This document shows, piece after piece, positions 17,276 through 24,640 of a stretch of DNA of 64,000 nt. Origin of the DNA: Priestia megaterium (GTDB taxonomy: Bacteria; Bacillota; Bacilli; Bacillales; Bacillaceae_H); NCBI RefSeq assembly GCF_009497655.1, contig NZ_CP023317.1, positions 3,191,501-3,255,500 on the forward strand. Reading direction: 5' to 3'. Below the pieces are notes generated by a model. It searched no databases and had not been told where the DNA came from. It saw only the letters and a program-made list of their open reading frames with translations. The number at the start of each line of letters is the position of its first letter. Within the stretch, counting starts at the first letter, position 1. Both the position numbers and the translations under genes were made by a program.

Positions 17276-17602
17276 ATGCCGCGAAACGATTCATTAGAGA
17301 CGGGGGAACTTACCGACACGTCTTACTACATCTTAGTGTCCCTCATAGAAGCAAAACACGGGTATCTTATCATGAAAACCATTGAAGATATGACCAATCA
17401 ACAGTTTTCGATTGGACCTGCATCTATGTACACTACAATTAAAAAACTTCTTGCAGCTGAGTTAATCATGCTTTATGGCGAAAGCAAAGACAAAAAGAAA
17501 ACGTATGTTGCAACGGAAAAAGGAATTCAGTTTTTAAAAAAAGAAATTCAGCGCCGCAAAGAAATGATTAAGCACGCTGAAGATATTTTAGGAGGTTTAT
17601 AA
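17276..17602 (+). CDS. PadR-family transcriptional regulator
   Basis: 108 residues. The ATG at 17276 after ATAAGGAGGT is preferred to a TTG two codons upstream. Winged-helix PadR features are TDTSYYILVSLIEAKHGYLIMKTIEDMTN, IGPASMYTTIKKLLAAELI, a KKTYVATEKGIQFLKKE wing and a C-terminal dimerisation helix. It abuts the DUF2812 gene with no gap, a pairing common in Firmicutes where the regulator controls its membrane partner. A palindrome overlaps its own translation start region. Confidence 0.9.
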   Translation: MPRNDSLETGELTDTSYYILVSLIEAKHGYLIMKTIEDMTNQQFSIGPASMYTTIKKLLAAELIMLYGESKDKKKTYVATEKGIQFLKKEIQRRKEMIKHAEDILGGL

Positions 17603-18142
17603 ATGAAAAAGACAAAATACATACTGAGCGGCGGGACTGCTTTTGCCGAAAAAGAAGATTTACAAAAGCTCAGCGACTATGCAAAAAAAGGCTGGCTTTT
17701 AGACCGTTGGGCTCTTTTTGGATATACATTAAAAAAAGGAAAGGCTCAAGAGCTTCAATATTCACTAGATTTTCAAGAACATGCAGATGATGAATATTTT
17801 TTGCTTTTTAAAGAAGCCGGATGGCAGCACGTTTGTTCAACAGGTCATGCTATGCATATTTTCAGCGCATCTCCGGGAACAAAACCTATTTATTCCGATG
17901 TAGAAACGATCATTGACAGATACGAACGAGAAAAGCGTTCTGTAGGAAAAGCAGCTCTATCTATTCTTGTCGCGATGGTGTTTCTGCTGCTTTTTGACGT
18001 TATGAGCTTATACGGCTGGCTTCCGGAAGCAGTAGGTACAATAAGCGAGATTTTATTAGCGATTTCAACAGTAATTTTAGTATTTCCAGGACTTCCTTAC
18101 CTTGCGTATCAGCGTAAGCTAAAAAAGCTTAGTAACATCTAA
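17603..18142 (+). CDS. DUF2812 domain membrane protein
   Basis: 179 residues; the ATG directly follows the PadR stop, with TTAGGAGG inside the end of that gene. The N-terminal 110 residues are the DUF2812 region (KYILSGGTAFAEKEDLQKLS, GWLLDRWALFGYTLKKG, DDEYFLLFKEAGWQHV). Two TM helices follow (about 120-137 and 147-168). The biochemical function of this family is unknown. Pairing with PadR suggests a membrane-stress or drug-responsive unit. Confidence 0.85.
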   Translation: MKKTKYILSGGTAFAEKEDLQKLSDYAKKGWLLDRWALFGYTLKKGKAQELQYSLDFQEHADDEYFLLFKEAGWQHVCSTGHAMHIFSASPGTKPIYSDVETIIDRYEREKRSVGKAALSILVAMVFLLLFDVMSLYGWLPEAVGTISEILLAISTVILVFPGLPYLAYQRKLKKLSNI

Positions 18143-18158
18143 AGAGATTCCCTTTTCA

Positions 18159-18187
18159 TTGACCTGCCGTATAAAACTCGTTATAAT
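18159..18187 (+). promoter_or_regulatory. SigA promoter of the 58-residue ORF
   Basis: TTGACC, 17-bp spacer, TATAAT, about 50 bp upstream of the GTG start at 18238. Confidence 0.8.
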
Positions 18188-18237
18188 CCTTATTAACTCG
18201 ATAAGATTTAAAGGTTTTAGTACAGGAGTGATGAAAA

Positions 18238-18414
18238 GTGAAATGGCTTCATTTTCTGTTTAATGAACGATGCCCAAAATGCAAGCAAGTGTTAAATACA
18301 TCAAAATCTAACGCACTTCACGCTACTGTTGTGAAAGTGTGTCCGTCTAACCACTATCAAAAAGAATTTCATCCTGCGCTTGAAACGTATGTGGAAAGTG
18401 ATGAAGTGCTATAA
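18238..18414 (+). CDS. Small zinc-ribbon-like protein, 58 residues
   Basis: The GTG follows TACAGGAGTGATGAAAA. The protein starts MKWLHFLFNERCPKCKQVL and has a third Cys in VVKVCPSNHY. The C-x2-C pair plus a later Cys and His could hold a zinc ion or form a knuckle. It has its own consensus promoter and ends at a bidirectional terminator, so it is a free-standing gene. No family recognised. Confidence 0.75.
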   Translation: MKWLHFLFNERCPKCKQVLNTSKSNALHATVVKVCPSNHYQKEFHPALETYVESDEVL

Positions 18415-18447
18415 AAAAAGCTATGGGAATCCATAGCTTTTTATAGT
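18411..18447. terminator. Bidirectional terminator
   Basis: AAAAAGCTATGG - GAAT - CCATAGCTTTTT between the small ORF and the TauE gene. Confidence 0.9.
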
Positions 18448-19217
18448 AGCCCCCACCAAATCTTAATTGCCGTTGCTAGAATCAAACCGGCAAGGATCCA
18501 CTGAAGCACTTTTGTATTCATTTTCTGACCAACTTTTGCACCGACTGGAGAGGCAATTAAACTTGCCGCAACTAAAATAAGTGCCGGTATAAATGGGACT
18601 TGATGGGTCACCAGCTTTCCAACCGTTGAACCAATGGAAGAAATAAAGGTAACGGCTAGTGAAGTTGCGATGGTTATTCGAGTTGGAATTTTAAGCACCA
18701 CAAGCATCACAGGAACTAAAATAAAGGCTCCTCCTGCTCCTAACACGCCTGCTACGGCTCCGATAAGCAGTGATAAAATAGAAGCTAATCCTTTATTGAA
18801 TTGAAGTTCGCCTTCTTTTATCTCATCTACATTTTTCTTTGGAATAAACATCATAACAACCGCAATAAGAGCTAAAACTCCATATACAACATTTAATCCT
18901 TGTTCACTCATATAATGTGAGAGGTAGCTTCCAAGCATGCTCCCAATTAGAATATTGCTGCCCATGTATAAAATTAATGATTTGTTTAAAAATCCGCTTT
19001 TTCGATACGCCCATACGCCGCCTAATGTCGCAAAGAATACTTGAATGGCTCCTGCACCTGAGACGTGATGAGCTGTTAGTGCTCCTACTCCTACTAATGG
19101 AGGAATATACAACAGCATCGGATAATTAATAACAGACCCGCCAATACCGACCATACCGGAAATGAACGACCCAATAAATCCAATAAGAAAAAGCGTGATG
19201 ATAAATGTAAGATCCAT
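18441..19217 (-). CDS. TauE/SafE-family sulfite or sulfur-anion exporter (YrkJ-like)
   Basis: 258 residues with about eight TM helices in two similar halves. Each half carries the family's glycine-rich motif: [21 protein letters not shown] near residue 15 and [18 protein letters not shown] near residue 160. It is the last gene of the persulfide operon. In S. aureus cst and B. subtilis yrk the matching permease is thought to export sulfite or thiosulfate formed by persulfide oxidation. Confidence 0.9.
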   Translation of the reverse strand: MDLTFIITLFLIGFIGSFISGMVGIGGSVINYPMLLYIPPLVGVGALTAHHVSGAGAIQVFFATLGGVWAYRKSGFLNKSLILYMGSNILIGSMLGSYLSHYMSEQGLNVVYGVLALIAVVMMFIPKKNVDEIKEGELQFNKGLASILSLLIGAVAGVLGAGGAFILVPVMLVVLKIPTRITIATSLAVTFISSIGSTVGKLVTHQVPFIPALILVAASLIASPVGAKVGQKMNTKVLQWILAGLILATAIKIWWGLL

Positions 19218-19287
19218 CTATAGTCGCTCCGTTTCATATAAGGAAAGGGTACCTTTTACAAGAGATACCCTTTTCGTCTATTATTTC

Positions 19288-19512
19288 TTATCCTTTTTTA
19301 ATCCAAAATTTAAGAACGTCGCCTTCTTCTGTATGAAGAAGCTCGTGACCGCCAGATTTTGCCCAGGCTGCAAGGTCGTTTTTTGCCCCTTTATCCGTTG
19401 CGTGAATTTCTAACACTTGACCTGCTTCTAGTTCATTCATTGCTTTTTTTGTTTTAACAATCGGCATTGGACATGCCATCCCTTTTGCATCTAGTACTTT
19501 ATTTGATTCCAT
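19288..19512 (-). CDS. TusA-like sulfur carrier protein
   Basis: 74 residues, a single TusA/SirA domain. The persulfide-carrying Cys is C14 in DAKGMACPMPIVKTK, followed by the GQVLEIHATDKGAKNDLAAWAKSGG part of the fold. It sits 24 bp after the dioxygenase gene on the same strand. It passes sulfane sulfur between proteins such as the rhodaneses encoded alongside. It is one of three TusA domains in the operon and resembles the 22566 copy. Confidence 0.9.
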   Translation of the reverse strand: MESNKVLDAKGMACPMPIVKTKKAMNELEAGQVLEIHATDKGAKNDLAAWAKSGGHELLHTEEGDVLKFWIKKG

Positions 19513-19536
19513 TTCTCTCTCTCCTTTGTTTAGGTT

Positions 19537-20664
19537 TTAGCGAATCGCACAGCGGTTTGGTCCAATTTCCATTTCACGCTGTTTTTCTTCATCTGGGCTT
19601 ACTTTTCCCATGTTGGTTTCACGAATTTCTTGATACGCATTTGGCTGCGGCGGTAAATTATCTGTTACTAAGTGTCTGAACTCTGCTTCGTCTTCAATAT
19701 TTAATCCGTGATTTTCCGCAAACAACGTACCTAACTTTTCAGCTACGCTGCCGTTGTCATTTAGCTCATCAATAATCATAAAGTGAGCTGGTAATACGAT
19801 TAACTCATCTGACAATGCTTTATAGCGTGTATAAAGCGTCTCGCGCAAATCGCCTACCCAGTCTTCAGCCATACCAGCTAAATCAGGACGTCCAATTGAA
19901 TCGATGAACAAAATATCACCTGAAAGCAAGTATTGATCGTCTACGATAAAAGAAGTTGATCCAATCGTATGACCCGGTGAATAAAGCGGCTGAATCGTAA
20001 TGGTTGTGTTACCAATCACGACATCGCTGCCTTCTTCTAAAGCCTTGTAGTCAAACATCACTTCTTCTGCATCTTTTGGAGGTAGCCAGTACGCTGCATT
20101 TGTTGCTTCCGCAATGACTCTTCCTCCTGAAATGTGATCTGCATGAAGGTGCGTATCAAACACGTGCTTAACAGTGACACCAAGTTCTTTGGCAAAGTTG
20201 ATGTACACATCTGCCATACGCGTCGCGTCAATAATAGCAGCTTCCCCGTTTGATACGATCATATAAGATAAGCACCCTTTACCGATACGAACAAACTGAT
20301 AAATTTCTCCGCCGTCTTTTAAATCGCCAACTTTAACAGGCTCTAAGTACTCACTCCACGCTTTCATACCGCCTTTAAGGTACGATACGGTAAGACCAGC
20401 TTCTGAAAGCATGTCAGCTACCATCACGGATGAACCTTCTTTAGCACAGACAACTAACACTTCTTTATCAGAAGGGATTTTTTCTAAGATTTCTTCTACT
20501 CCGTCTAAAAGATCGAAGTATGGAACATTTAAATGCTGAAATTGATGACCTTCAATTTTCCAATCGCTAAAATCACTTTCGTTACGAACGTCCAAGATAA
20601 ATAACGCTTCTTTATTGATAATTTTAGATGTAACTTCTTTTGCAGTAAGTACATGTACTGTCAT
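19537..20664 (-). CDS. Rhodanese-persulfide dioxygenase fusion, CstB/YrkH-like
   Basis: 375 residues. An N-terminal rhodanese (about 1-110) has active-site C73 in [10 protein letters not shown] metallo-beta-lactamase domain of the ETHE1 class follows (about 115-330) with HLHADH at 172-177, a second metal His in SPGHTIGS, and [14 protein letters not shown]. The C-terminus has a Cys in NRCAIR. ETHE1 enzymes use Fe(II) and O2 to oxidise low-molecular-weight persulfides to sulfite, and the fused rhodanese can transfer sulfur to sulfite giving thiosulfate. Here the rhodanese comes first, whereas S. aureus CstB begins with the dioxygenase. The ATG follows AAGGAGG. Confidence 0.88.
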   Translation of the reverse strand: MTVHVLTAKEVTSKIINKEALFILDVRNESDFSDWKIEGHQFQHLNVPYFDLLDGVEEILEKIPSDKEVLVVCAKEGSSVMVADMLSEAGLTVSYLKGGMKAWSEYLEPVKVGDLKDGGEIYQFVRIGKGCLSYMIVSNGEAAIIDATRMADVYINFAKELGVTVKHVFDTHLHADHISGGRVIAEATNAAYWLPPKDAEEVMFDYKALEEGSDVVIGNTTITIQPLYSPGHTIGSTSFIVDDQYLLSGDILFIDSIGRPDLAGMAEDWVGDLRETLYTRYKALSDELIVLPAHFMIIDELNDNGSVAEKLGTLFAENHGLNIEDEAEFRHLVTDNLPPQPNAYQEIRETNMGKVSPDEEKQREMEIGPNRCAIR

Positions 20665-20670
20665 ATTAAA

Positions 20671-20686
20671 ATACCTCCTTAGGTAT
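20671..20686 (-). promoter_or_regulatory. Weak CstR-like operator upstream of the dioxygenase gene
   Basis: ATACCTAAGGAGGTAT (minus strand) has the ATACC...GGTAT arms of the other sites, but it also contains the ribosome-binding site, so the match may be partly coincidental. Confidence 0.4.
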
Positions 20687-20726
20687 ATGAACTATCAAAA
20701 TTTTTTAATCCATTATAATCGATTGG

Positions 20727-21278
20727 TTATTCTACTTTACCCGTCCAGTCACGCATACCGGGAACCACGTTAATTAAATGTTTAAATCCTTGCTTTTTCA
20801 TTGTTTGTCCTGCCATTTCACTTCGTCTTCCAGAGTGGCAAATAATATAAATTTCATCTTCTTTATTTAACTCATTGAAACGTTTTTCTACTTCACCAAG
20901 CGGAATATGAACTACGCCTGGAATATGAGCTTTATCGTATTCTTCTACTTCACGAACGTCTAAAATATGAAGATGTTTATCATTTTCTACTTTTTTCGCA
21001 AATTCTTCTAATGAAATTTCAGGAATTGGCGTTACGTTTTCTTCAGCTCCGCCTTTACGAAGAAAGTGGTGAAGAACGTCACCTGCTGCCTCGGTACCTA
21101 AATACTCATGACCTGTGCTTTTTGCCCACGCTTGTAAGTCAGCCGTAGAGCCTTTATCCGTTGCTTGAATTTCTAGCACTTGACCTGCTTCTAATTCATT
21201 CATTTTCTTCTTTGTTTTTACGATTGGCATTGGACATGCTAACCCTTTTGCATCTAATATGAAGTTTGCTTGCATCAT
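20727..21278 (-). CDS. TusA-rhodanese fusion, YrkF-like
   Basis: 183 residues. Residues 1-75 are a TusA domain with C15 in AKGLACPMPIVK. Residues 85-183 are a rhodanese with the active-site loop CHSGRRS (C147) and the LDVREVEEYDKAHIPGVVHIP entry motif. The fusion suggests direct hand-over of sulfane sulfur from rhodanese to carrier. B. subtilis YrkF has the same two-domain make-up. The ATG follows AAGGAGGAAAAAGAA, and a CstR-like operator lies just upstream at 21301-21316. Confidence 0.92.
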   Translation of the reverse strand: MMQANFILDAKGLACPMPIVKTKKKMNELEAGQVLEIQATDKGSTADLQAWAKSTGHEYLGTEAAGDVLHHFLRKGGAEENVTPIPEISLEEFAKKVENDKHLHILDVREVEEYDKAHIPGVVHIPLGEVEKRFNELNKEDEIYIICHSGRRSEMAGQTMKKQGFKHLINVVPGMRDWTGKVE

Positions 21279-21300
21279 TTCTTTTTCCTCCTTGGTTTAA

Positions 21301-21316
21301 ATACTAGTAGGGGTAT
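21301..21316 (-). promoter_or_regulatory. CstR-like operator
   Basis: ATACCCCTACTAGTAT (minus strand) in the gap upstream of the TusA-rhodanese gene. It keeps the ATACCCCTA half of the main operator at 23545-23562. Confidence 0.5.
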
Positions 21317-21333
21317 ATTTTTATCTAAAAAAA

Positions 21334-21630
21334 TTAGACCGTTTCCCCTTTCCACTCCATCATGCCGCCGGTCATATTCGTTACACTGTAGCCTTGCTGC
21401 TCAAGAAAACGAGCTGCCATTCCGCTTCTGCCACCAGAACGACAGACAACAATATAATTCTTTGCTTTATCTAACTCATGCATACGGAATTCCAATAAAG
21501 GAAGCGGAATATTTAACGCATTTGGTATTTTACCTGTTTTTACTTCCTCTACTTCACGCACGTCTAAAATGTGAATTTGTTTTTGGTTCTGTACTAATTG
21601 TTCTACTTCTTGTGCTGCTATTGTCTTCAC
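21334..21630 (-). CDS. Single-domain rhodanese
   Basis: 98 residues with a GTG start after GGAGGAGACGCAGA. Active-site loop CRSGGRS (C63), entry motif ILDVREVEEVKTGKIPNALNIP and C-terminal GGMMEWKG are intact, so it should be catalytically competent as a thiosulfate or persulfide sulfurtransferase. It lies 22 bp after the membrane-anchored rhodanese on the same strand. Confidence 0.9.
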   Translation of the reverse strand: MKTIAAQEVEQLVQNQKQIHILDVREVEEVKTGKIPNALNIPLPLLEFRMHELDKAKNYIVVCRSGGRSGMAARFLEQQGYSVTNMTGGMMEWKGETV

Positions 21631-21652
21631 TCTGCGTCTCCTCCTTCTTGAT

Positions 21653-22009
21653 TTATCTCCACGTATTCATGCCGCCTTTAACGTTGGTAATGGCTATAAA
21701 ACCTTGCTTTTTCAACAGCTTACTTGCTTTCATACTTCTCATTCCGCTTTGACAAATAACGACTACTTCTCTGTCTTTTGAAAGCTGACCTGTTTGCGCT
21801 GGCAATTCTGATAAAGGAATGTTTCGAAACCCTTTAATATGTTTGGTACGAAATTCATGTGGTGTTCGCACATCGATAAACTGGTTATCTTTATTTTTTA
21901 ACTTTGCTTTTAACTCCGTTGTGGCTATTTGCTGAATACCTTTTACTGTTGCAAAACGCTGATACAAAAACCACAGCAGAAAAACGATAATAAGCGCATT
22001 GACAATCAT
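21653..22009 (-). CDS. Membrane-anchored rhodanese
   Basis: 118 residues. An N-terminal TM helix (3-16) is followed by a rhodanese domain with IDVRTPHEFRTKHIKGFRNIP and active-site loop CQSGMRS (C86). The topology places the sulfurtransferase at the inner face of the membrane, or outside if reversed; the basic residues after the helix favour the inside. It resembles YtwF/YqhL-like single-TM rhodaneses. Confidence 0.88.
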   Translation of the reverse strand: MIVNALIIVFLLWFLYQRFATVKGIQQIATTELKAKLKNKDNQFIDVRTPHEFRTKHIKGFRNIPLSELPAQTGQLSKDREVVVICQSGMRSMKASKLLKKQGFIAITNVKGGMNTWR

Positions 22010-22036
22010 ATTGACCCTCGCTTCATGAGTTATCTT

Positions 22037-22519
22037 TTAGATGAATAAGTTTACGTTTCCGTCTTCTGCGTCGGCTAAATACGCCGCTACGCCCGCATAT
22101 TCAATATTATCTAACAGTTCTTTTTCCTGTAACCCTAGAAGATCCATCGTCATCGTACAAGCCACTAGCTTCACATCTTGTTCTTGTGCCATTTCGATAA
22201 GCTGCGGTAGCGTTAGAGCATTATGCTTTTTCATTACGTTTTTAATCATTTTAGGTCCCATACCTGCAAAGTTCATTTTAGATAAGCCCATTTTATCCGC
22301 ACCGCGCGGCATCATTTTGCCAAACATCTTTTCTAAAAATCCTTTTTTCACCGGCACCATTTCTTCTTTACGAAGCGCATTCAATCCCCAAAACGTATGG
22401 AATATTGTCACTTCATGGTCATAAGCAGCCGCTCCGTTGGCAATAATATAAGCTGCCATCGCTTTGTCATAATCACCGCTAAATAATACAATTGTTGTTC
22501 GTTTCTTTTGTTCAGTCAT
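22037..22519 (-). CDS. DsrE/DsrF/DrsH-like sulfur-transfer protein, YrkE-like
   Basis: 160 residues from the ATG at 22519, which follows GAGGAGGAACAAC; the longer upstream frame lacks a site. Features are TTIVLFSGDYDKAMAAYIIANGAAAYDHEVTIFHTFWGLN and the conserved Cys C121 in KLVACTMTMDLLG, the DsrE sulfur-acceptor position. The long basic Met-rich insert around 60-100 is typical of this subgroup. It probably accepts sulfane sulfur from the TusA and rhodanese partners. B. subtilis YrkE occupies the same operon position. Confidence 0.88.
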   Translation of the reverse strand: MTEQKKRTTIVLFSGDYDKAMAAYIIANGAAAYDHEVTIFHTFWGLNALRKEEMVPVKKGFLEKMFGKMMPRGADKMGLSKMNFAGMGPKMIKNVMKKHNALTLPQLIEMAQEQDVKLVACTMTMDLLGLQEKELLDNIEYAGVAAYLADAEDGNVNLFI

Positions 22520-22533
22520 GTTGTTCCTCCTCT

Positions 22534-22547
22534 TACCCCATGGGGTA
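22534..22547 (-). promoter_or_regulatory. CstR-like operator upstream of dsrE-like gene
   Basis: Perfect palindrome TACCCCATGGGGTA, with a flanking A extending the left side on the minus strand. It matches the ATACCCC/GGGGTAT family of sites in this operon. Confidence 0.6.
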
Positions 22548-22565
22548 TATTTAATTCCAAAAAAA

Positions 22566-22793
22566 TTAGCCTTTTTGAATGTAAAAGATAAATGTACTGC
22601 CTTCTTCTTTAAAATCAATAAGCTCGTGTCCTGTTGATTTTGTCCAAGCTGTTAAATCACTTTTAGCACCTTTATCTGTCGTTTGCACTTCTAATACTTG
22701 ACCTGTTGTTAAAGTATCCATTGCCTTTTTTGTTTTGACGATTGGCATTGGACAAGCTAATCCTTTTGCATCTAAAACTTGATCAATTTTCAT
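22566..22793 (-). CDS. TusA-like sulfur carrier protein, second copy
   Basis: 75 residues, TusA/SirA domain with C14 in DAKGLACPMPIVKTK and the QVLEVQTTDKGAKSDLTAWTK continuation. ATG after AAAAGGAGAGATAAATACG. It has its own promoter and operator (22821-22864), so it starts a secondary transcript within the operon. Close paralogue of the 19288 gene, which suggests duplication inside the locus. Confidence 0.9.
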   Translation of the reverse strand: MKIDQVLDAKGLACPMPIVKTKKAMDTLTTGQVLEVQTTDKGAKSDLTAWTKSTGHELIDFKEEGSTFIFYIQKG

Positions 22794-22820
22794 CGTATTT
22801 ATCTCTCCTTTTTATATACA

Positions 22821-22864
22821 TATACCTGTAAGGGTATATTATACTAAATAATGATATTCGTCAA
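22821..22864 (-). promoter_or_regulatory. Internal promoter with CstR-like operator
   Basis: Minus strand: TTGACG (22859-22864), 17-bp spacer, TAATAT (22836-22841). The operator TATACCCTTACAGGTATA (22821-22838) overlaps the -10 box and start point. It is nearly identical to the 23545-23562 site. Confidence 0.78.
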
Positions 22865-22885
22865 CCTTAAACAAGGTGACAATTA

Positions 22886-23146
22886 TTAACGACTTTTCAC
22901 TAACAGCTGTACAGCTTCTTTCACTAAACCTTCCGTTGGCTCTCCTTGCTGAAGGCTTTCTCTGACGCACTGCTCAAGATTGTTGCTCACAATAACTCCC
23001 ATTGTGCGATCAATGGCACTTCTTGCAGCAGATAATTGAGTCACGACGTCTCGGCAGTCTTTTCCTTGTTCCATCATGCTAAGCACGCCTTTTAACTGCC
23101 CTTCAATTCGGCGCATGCGATTTTTCACTTGTTGATTATACTCCAT
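22886..23146 (-). CDS. cstR: CsoR/CstR-family persulfide-sensing repressor
   Basis: 86 residues, DUF156 four-helix repressor. The N-terminus QVKNRMRRIEGQLKGVLSMMEQGKDC is canonical. The two conserved cysteines are C31 and C60, but the copper ligand His of CsoR (four residues before the second Cys) is Asn56. That pattern marks the persulfide sensor CstR rather than a copper sensor. It overlaps the preceding gene by 11 bp. It should repress this operon through the ATACCCC/GGGGTAT palindromes and release on Cys-Cys polysulfide formation. Confidence 0.88.
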   Translation of the reverse strand: MEYNQQVKNRMRRIEGQLKGVLSMMEQGKDCRDVVTQLSAARSAIDRTMGVIVSNNLEQCVRESLQQGEPTEGLVKEAVQLLVKSR

Positions 23147-23495
23147 AATCGAATACCCCTTTCTTTCCTTTACTTTTACACGCTGCTAACTCATAGCTGC
23201 GTACTTCAAAACCTTTTTTTCGTAAGAACCGTACGCCTAAATTTAACTCCACTCTATCTCCGGCAATCAGATGAACGCTGCCCTGTGGAATTTCTGAATA
23301 AAAGCGTTTGAGATACGCATACGGCATAACTAACCCCTTAGAATCATGAACTTCATGGTAATGGCGAATATCTACAATCGTTCGCCCAAGTTCTTTTGCT
23401 TCAGATTTCCGTATGCACTGTATTCCTTTAACAGGATAATAACGTCTGTATGCAATAAATAAAATAGCAAGCAACAATACTGCTATATAAAGCAT
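23136..23495 (-). CDS. Degenerate membrane-anchored rhodanese-like protein
   Basis: 119 residues from the ATG at 23495; a GTG three codons earlier is possible. TM helix at about 1-16, then a rhodanese-like fold with GIQCIRKSEAKELGRTIVDIRHYHEVHDSKG. Where rhodaneses have the catalytic loop CxxGxR, this protein has AGDRVEL, so the Cys is missing and sulfur transfer by the usual mechanism is not expected. It has other cysteines, C27 and one in ELAACKSKG. First gene of the operon; overlaps cstR by 11 bp. Confidence 0.75.
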   Translation of the reverse strand: MLYIAVLLLAILFIAYRRYYPVKGIQCIRKSEAKELGRTIVDIRHYHEVHDSKGLVMPYAYLKRFYSEIPQGSVHLIAGDRVELNLGVRFLRKKGFEVRSYELAACKSKGKKGVFDYGV

Positions 23496-23540
23496 AACAA
23501 TCACCGCCTTGCTATCGAATTGATGTTGTTTACATACTCC

Positions 23541-23569
23541 ATATTATACCCCTACAGGTATATTGTCAA
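23541..23569 (-). promoter_or_regulatory. Main persulfide operon promoter with CstR-like operator
   Basis: Minus strand: TTGACA (23564-23569), 17-bp spacer, TAATAT (23541-23546). A TATAAT with 15-bp spacing overlaps. The operator TATACCTGTAGGGGTATA (23545-23562) lies in the spacer and would block polymerase. Confidence 0.85.
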
Positions 23570-23786
23570 GCGAGAAAATTATAGTTGATTTTGCTTATTT
23601 ACATGGATCCTTTCATATGAACCAATCCACTTTATACAGCTTAGGAATCATGAATGTTTTCTTTAACCTGCTTTATTGTGTGTACCCCCTACCCTATAGA
23701 TCAAACATACTTTTCCGTTTTCATGCATCACCTGGGCTCATATAAATGACTAGAAAATAAGCTTACTGTATCATTCACGTCTACAC
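23570..23786. other. Intergenic region, nothing recognised
   Basis: Between the persulfide operon promoter and the terminator at 23787. Only shadow frames without ribosome-binding sites. Confidence 0.5.
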
Positions 23787-23825
23787 ACAAAAGATCCAGT
23801 TCCCAAGGAGAACTGGATCTTTTGT
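23787..23825. terminator. Strong terminator
   Basis: AAAAGATCCAGTTC ... GAACTGGATCTTTT. It ends the minus-strand repeat-protein gene. Confidence 0.9.
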
Positions 23826-23838
23826 GGTAAAAAGCTGA

Positions 23839-24156
23839 TTAGCTTTGATGATAAATATTATGCCATTGATTCCACGAACTGTGTGGATGCTGCTGGTGCC
23901 ACTGATTCCATGGCACATATGGATTTTGCTGATGCCACTGATTCCACGTACCGTGCGGATACTGCTGGTGCCACTGATTCCAAGGTGTGTATGGATGTTG
24001 TTGATGCCATTGATTCCATGTGCCGTGCGGATACTGTTTGTGCCACTGTTCCCAAGGTACATGTGGATGTTGCTGATGCCATTGATTCCACGTGCCGTGC
24101 GGATGCTGATGATGCCATTGTTCCCATGGAATATATTGTTGCTGTCCTTGATGCAT
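23839..24156 (-). CDS. Trp/His/Gln/Pro tandem-repeat protein of unknown function
   Basis: 105 residues; ATG after AAAAGGAGTTGAAGAAAC, terminator after the stop. After a short head (MHQGQQQYI) the protein is four alternating pairs of 13- and 11-residue half repeats: PWxQWHxQxPHGT and WNQWHQQxPyx. Trp, His, Gln and Pro make up most of the chain, and Lys, Asp, Leu, Cys and Met are nearly absent. There is no signal peptide or TM helix. The DNA repeats diverge at third positions while the protein is kept, which argues that it is translated and selected. Possible roles are a spore-coat or metal-binding structural protein, but nothing shows which. Confidence 0.72.
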   Translation of the reverse strand: MHQGQQQYIPWEQWHHQHPHGTWNQWHQQHPHVPWEQWHKQYPHGTWNQWHQQHPYTPWNQWHQQYPHGTWNQWHQQNPYVPWNQWHQQHPHSSWNQWHNIYHQS

Positions 24157-24314
24157 GTTTCTTCAACTCCTTTTCCTTTGCCACATCATATGTTCTTTTT
24201 AGGATTTAGAGCTTATCTATTTTAAAATATATAGGCGTTTGATTAATTATGAATTACATAACACTTTTGTTTTTATATGGTAATATCAATATAAAACATC
24301 CAGGAGGATTTCAG

Positions 24315-24533
24315 TTGGTTAAAAACTTACCTTTATTAATGGCTATCTTACTTATAGGAGTAAGCTCTTCTCTTATAAGCGGAAGCATAAACTTATCTGG
24401 AAGTATAGAATGGATATTTTTTATTATTAGCCTTATTGCTAATATTACTGCCGTGATTGGTCTTTCTTTACACGTATTCCTTTACCTTCCTATGAAAAAA
24501 GCTGAGAAAAATCTAAAAGAAACGTTTAAATGA
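24315..24533 (+). CDS. Small two-helix membrane protein, 72 residues
   Basis: The TTG at 24315 follows CAGGAGGATTTCAG and is preferred to an ATG 22 codons upstream that lacks a site. Two TM helices (about 5-24 and 33-56) with an intervening SGSINLSGS loop, and a basic C-terminal tail KKAEKNLKETFK. No family recognised. A hairpin (24543-24582) follows. Confidence 0.65.
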   Translation: MVKNLPLLMAILLIGVSSSLISGSINLSGSIEWIFFIISLIANITAVIGLSLHVFLYLPMKKAEKNLKETFK

Positions 24534-24542
24534 ATATAAGCA

Positions 24543-24582
24543 AAAGAAGCAGATTTCTTATGAGAAGTCTGCTTCCTTTGTC
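24543..24582 (+). terminator. Probable terminator
   Basis: GAAGCAGATTTC ... GAAGTCTGCTTC followed by CTTTG; T-run is weak. Confidence 0.55.
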
Positions 24583-24640
24583 AGCTTGTATTAAACTTGT
24601 TTTTTTCGACTTCTTTACACCAAAAGATGCATATAGCTCT

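Noticed and set aside
23840-24150. CRISPR-like regular repeats
   Set aside because: The repeats are coding, contiguous, imperfect 72-bp units without unique spacers.
23845-24225. Several overlapping ORFs on both strands over the repeat-protein gene
   Set aside because: Tandem repeats open all frames; only the 23839-24156 minus frame has a ribosome-binding site, a terminator and a sensible repeat pattern.
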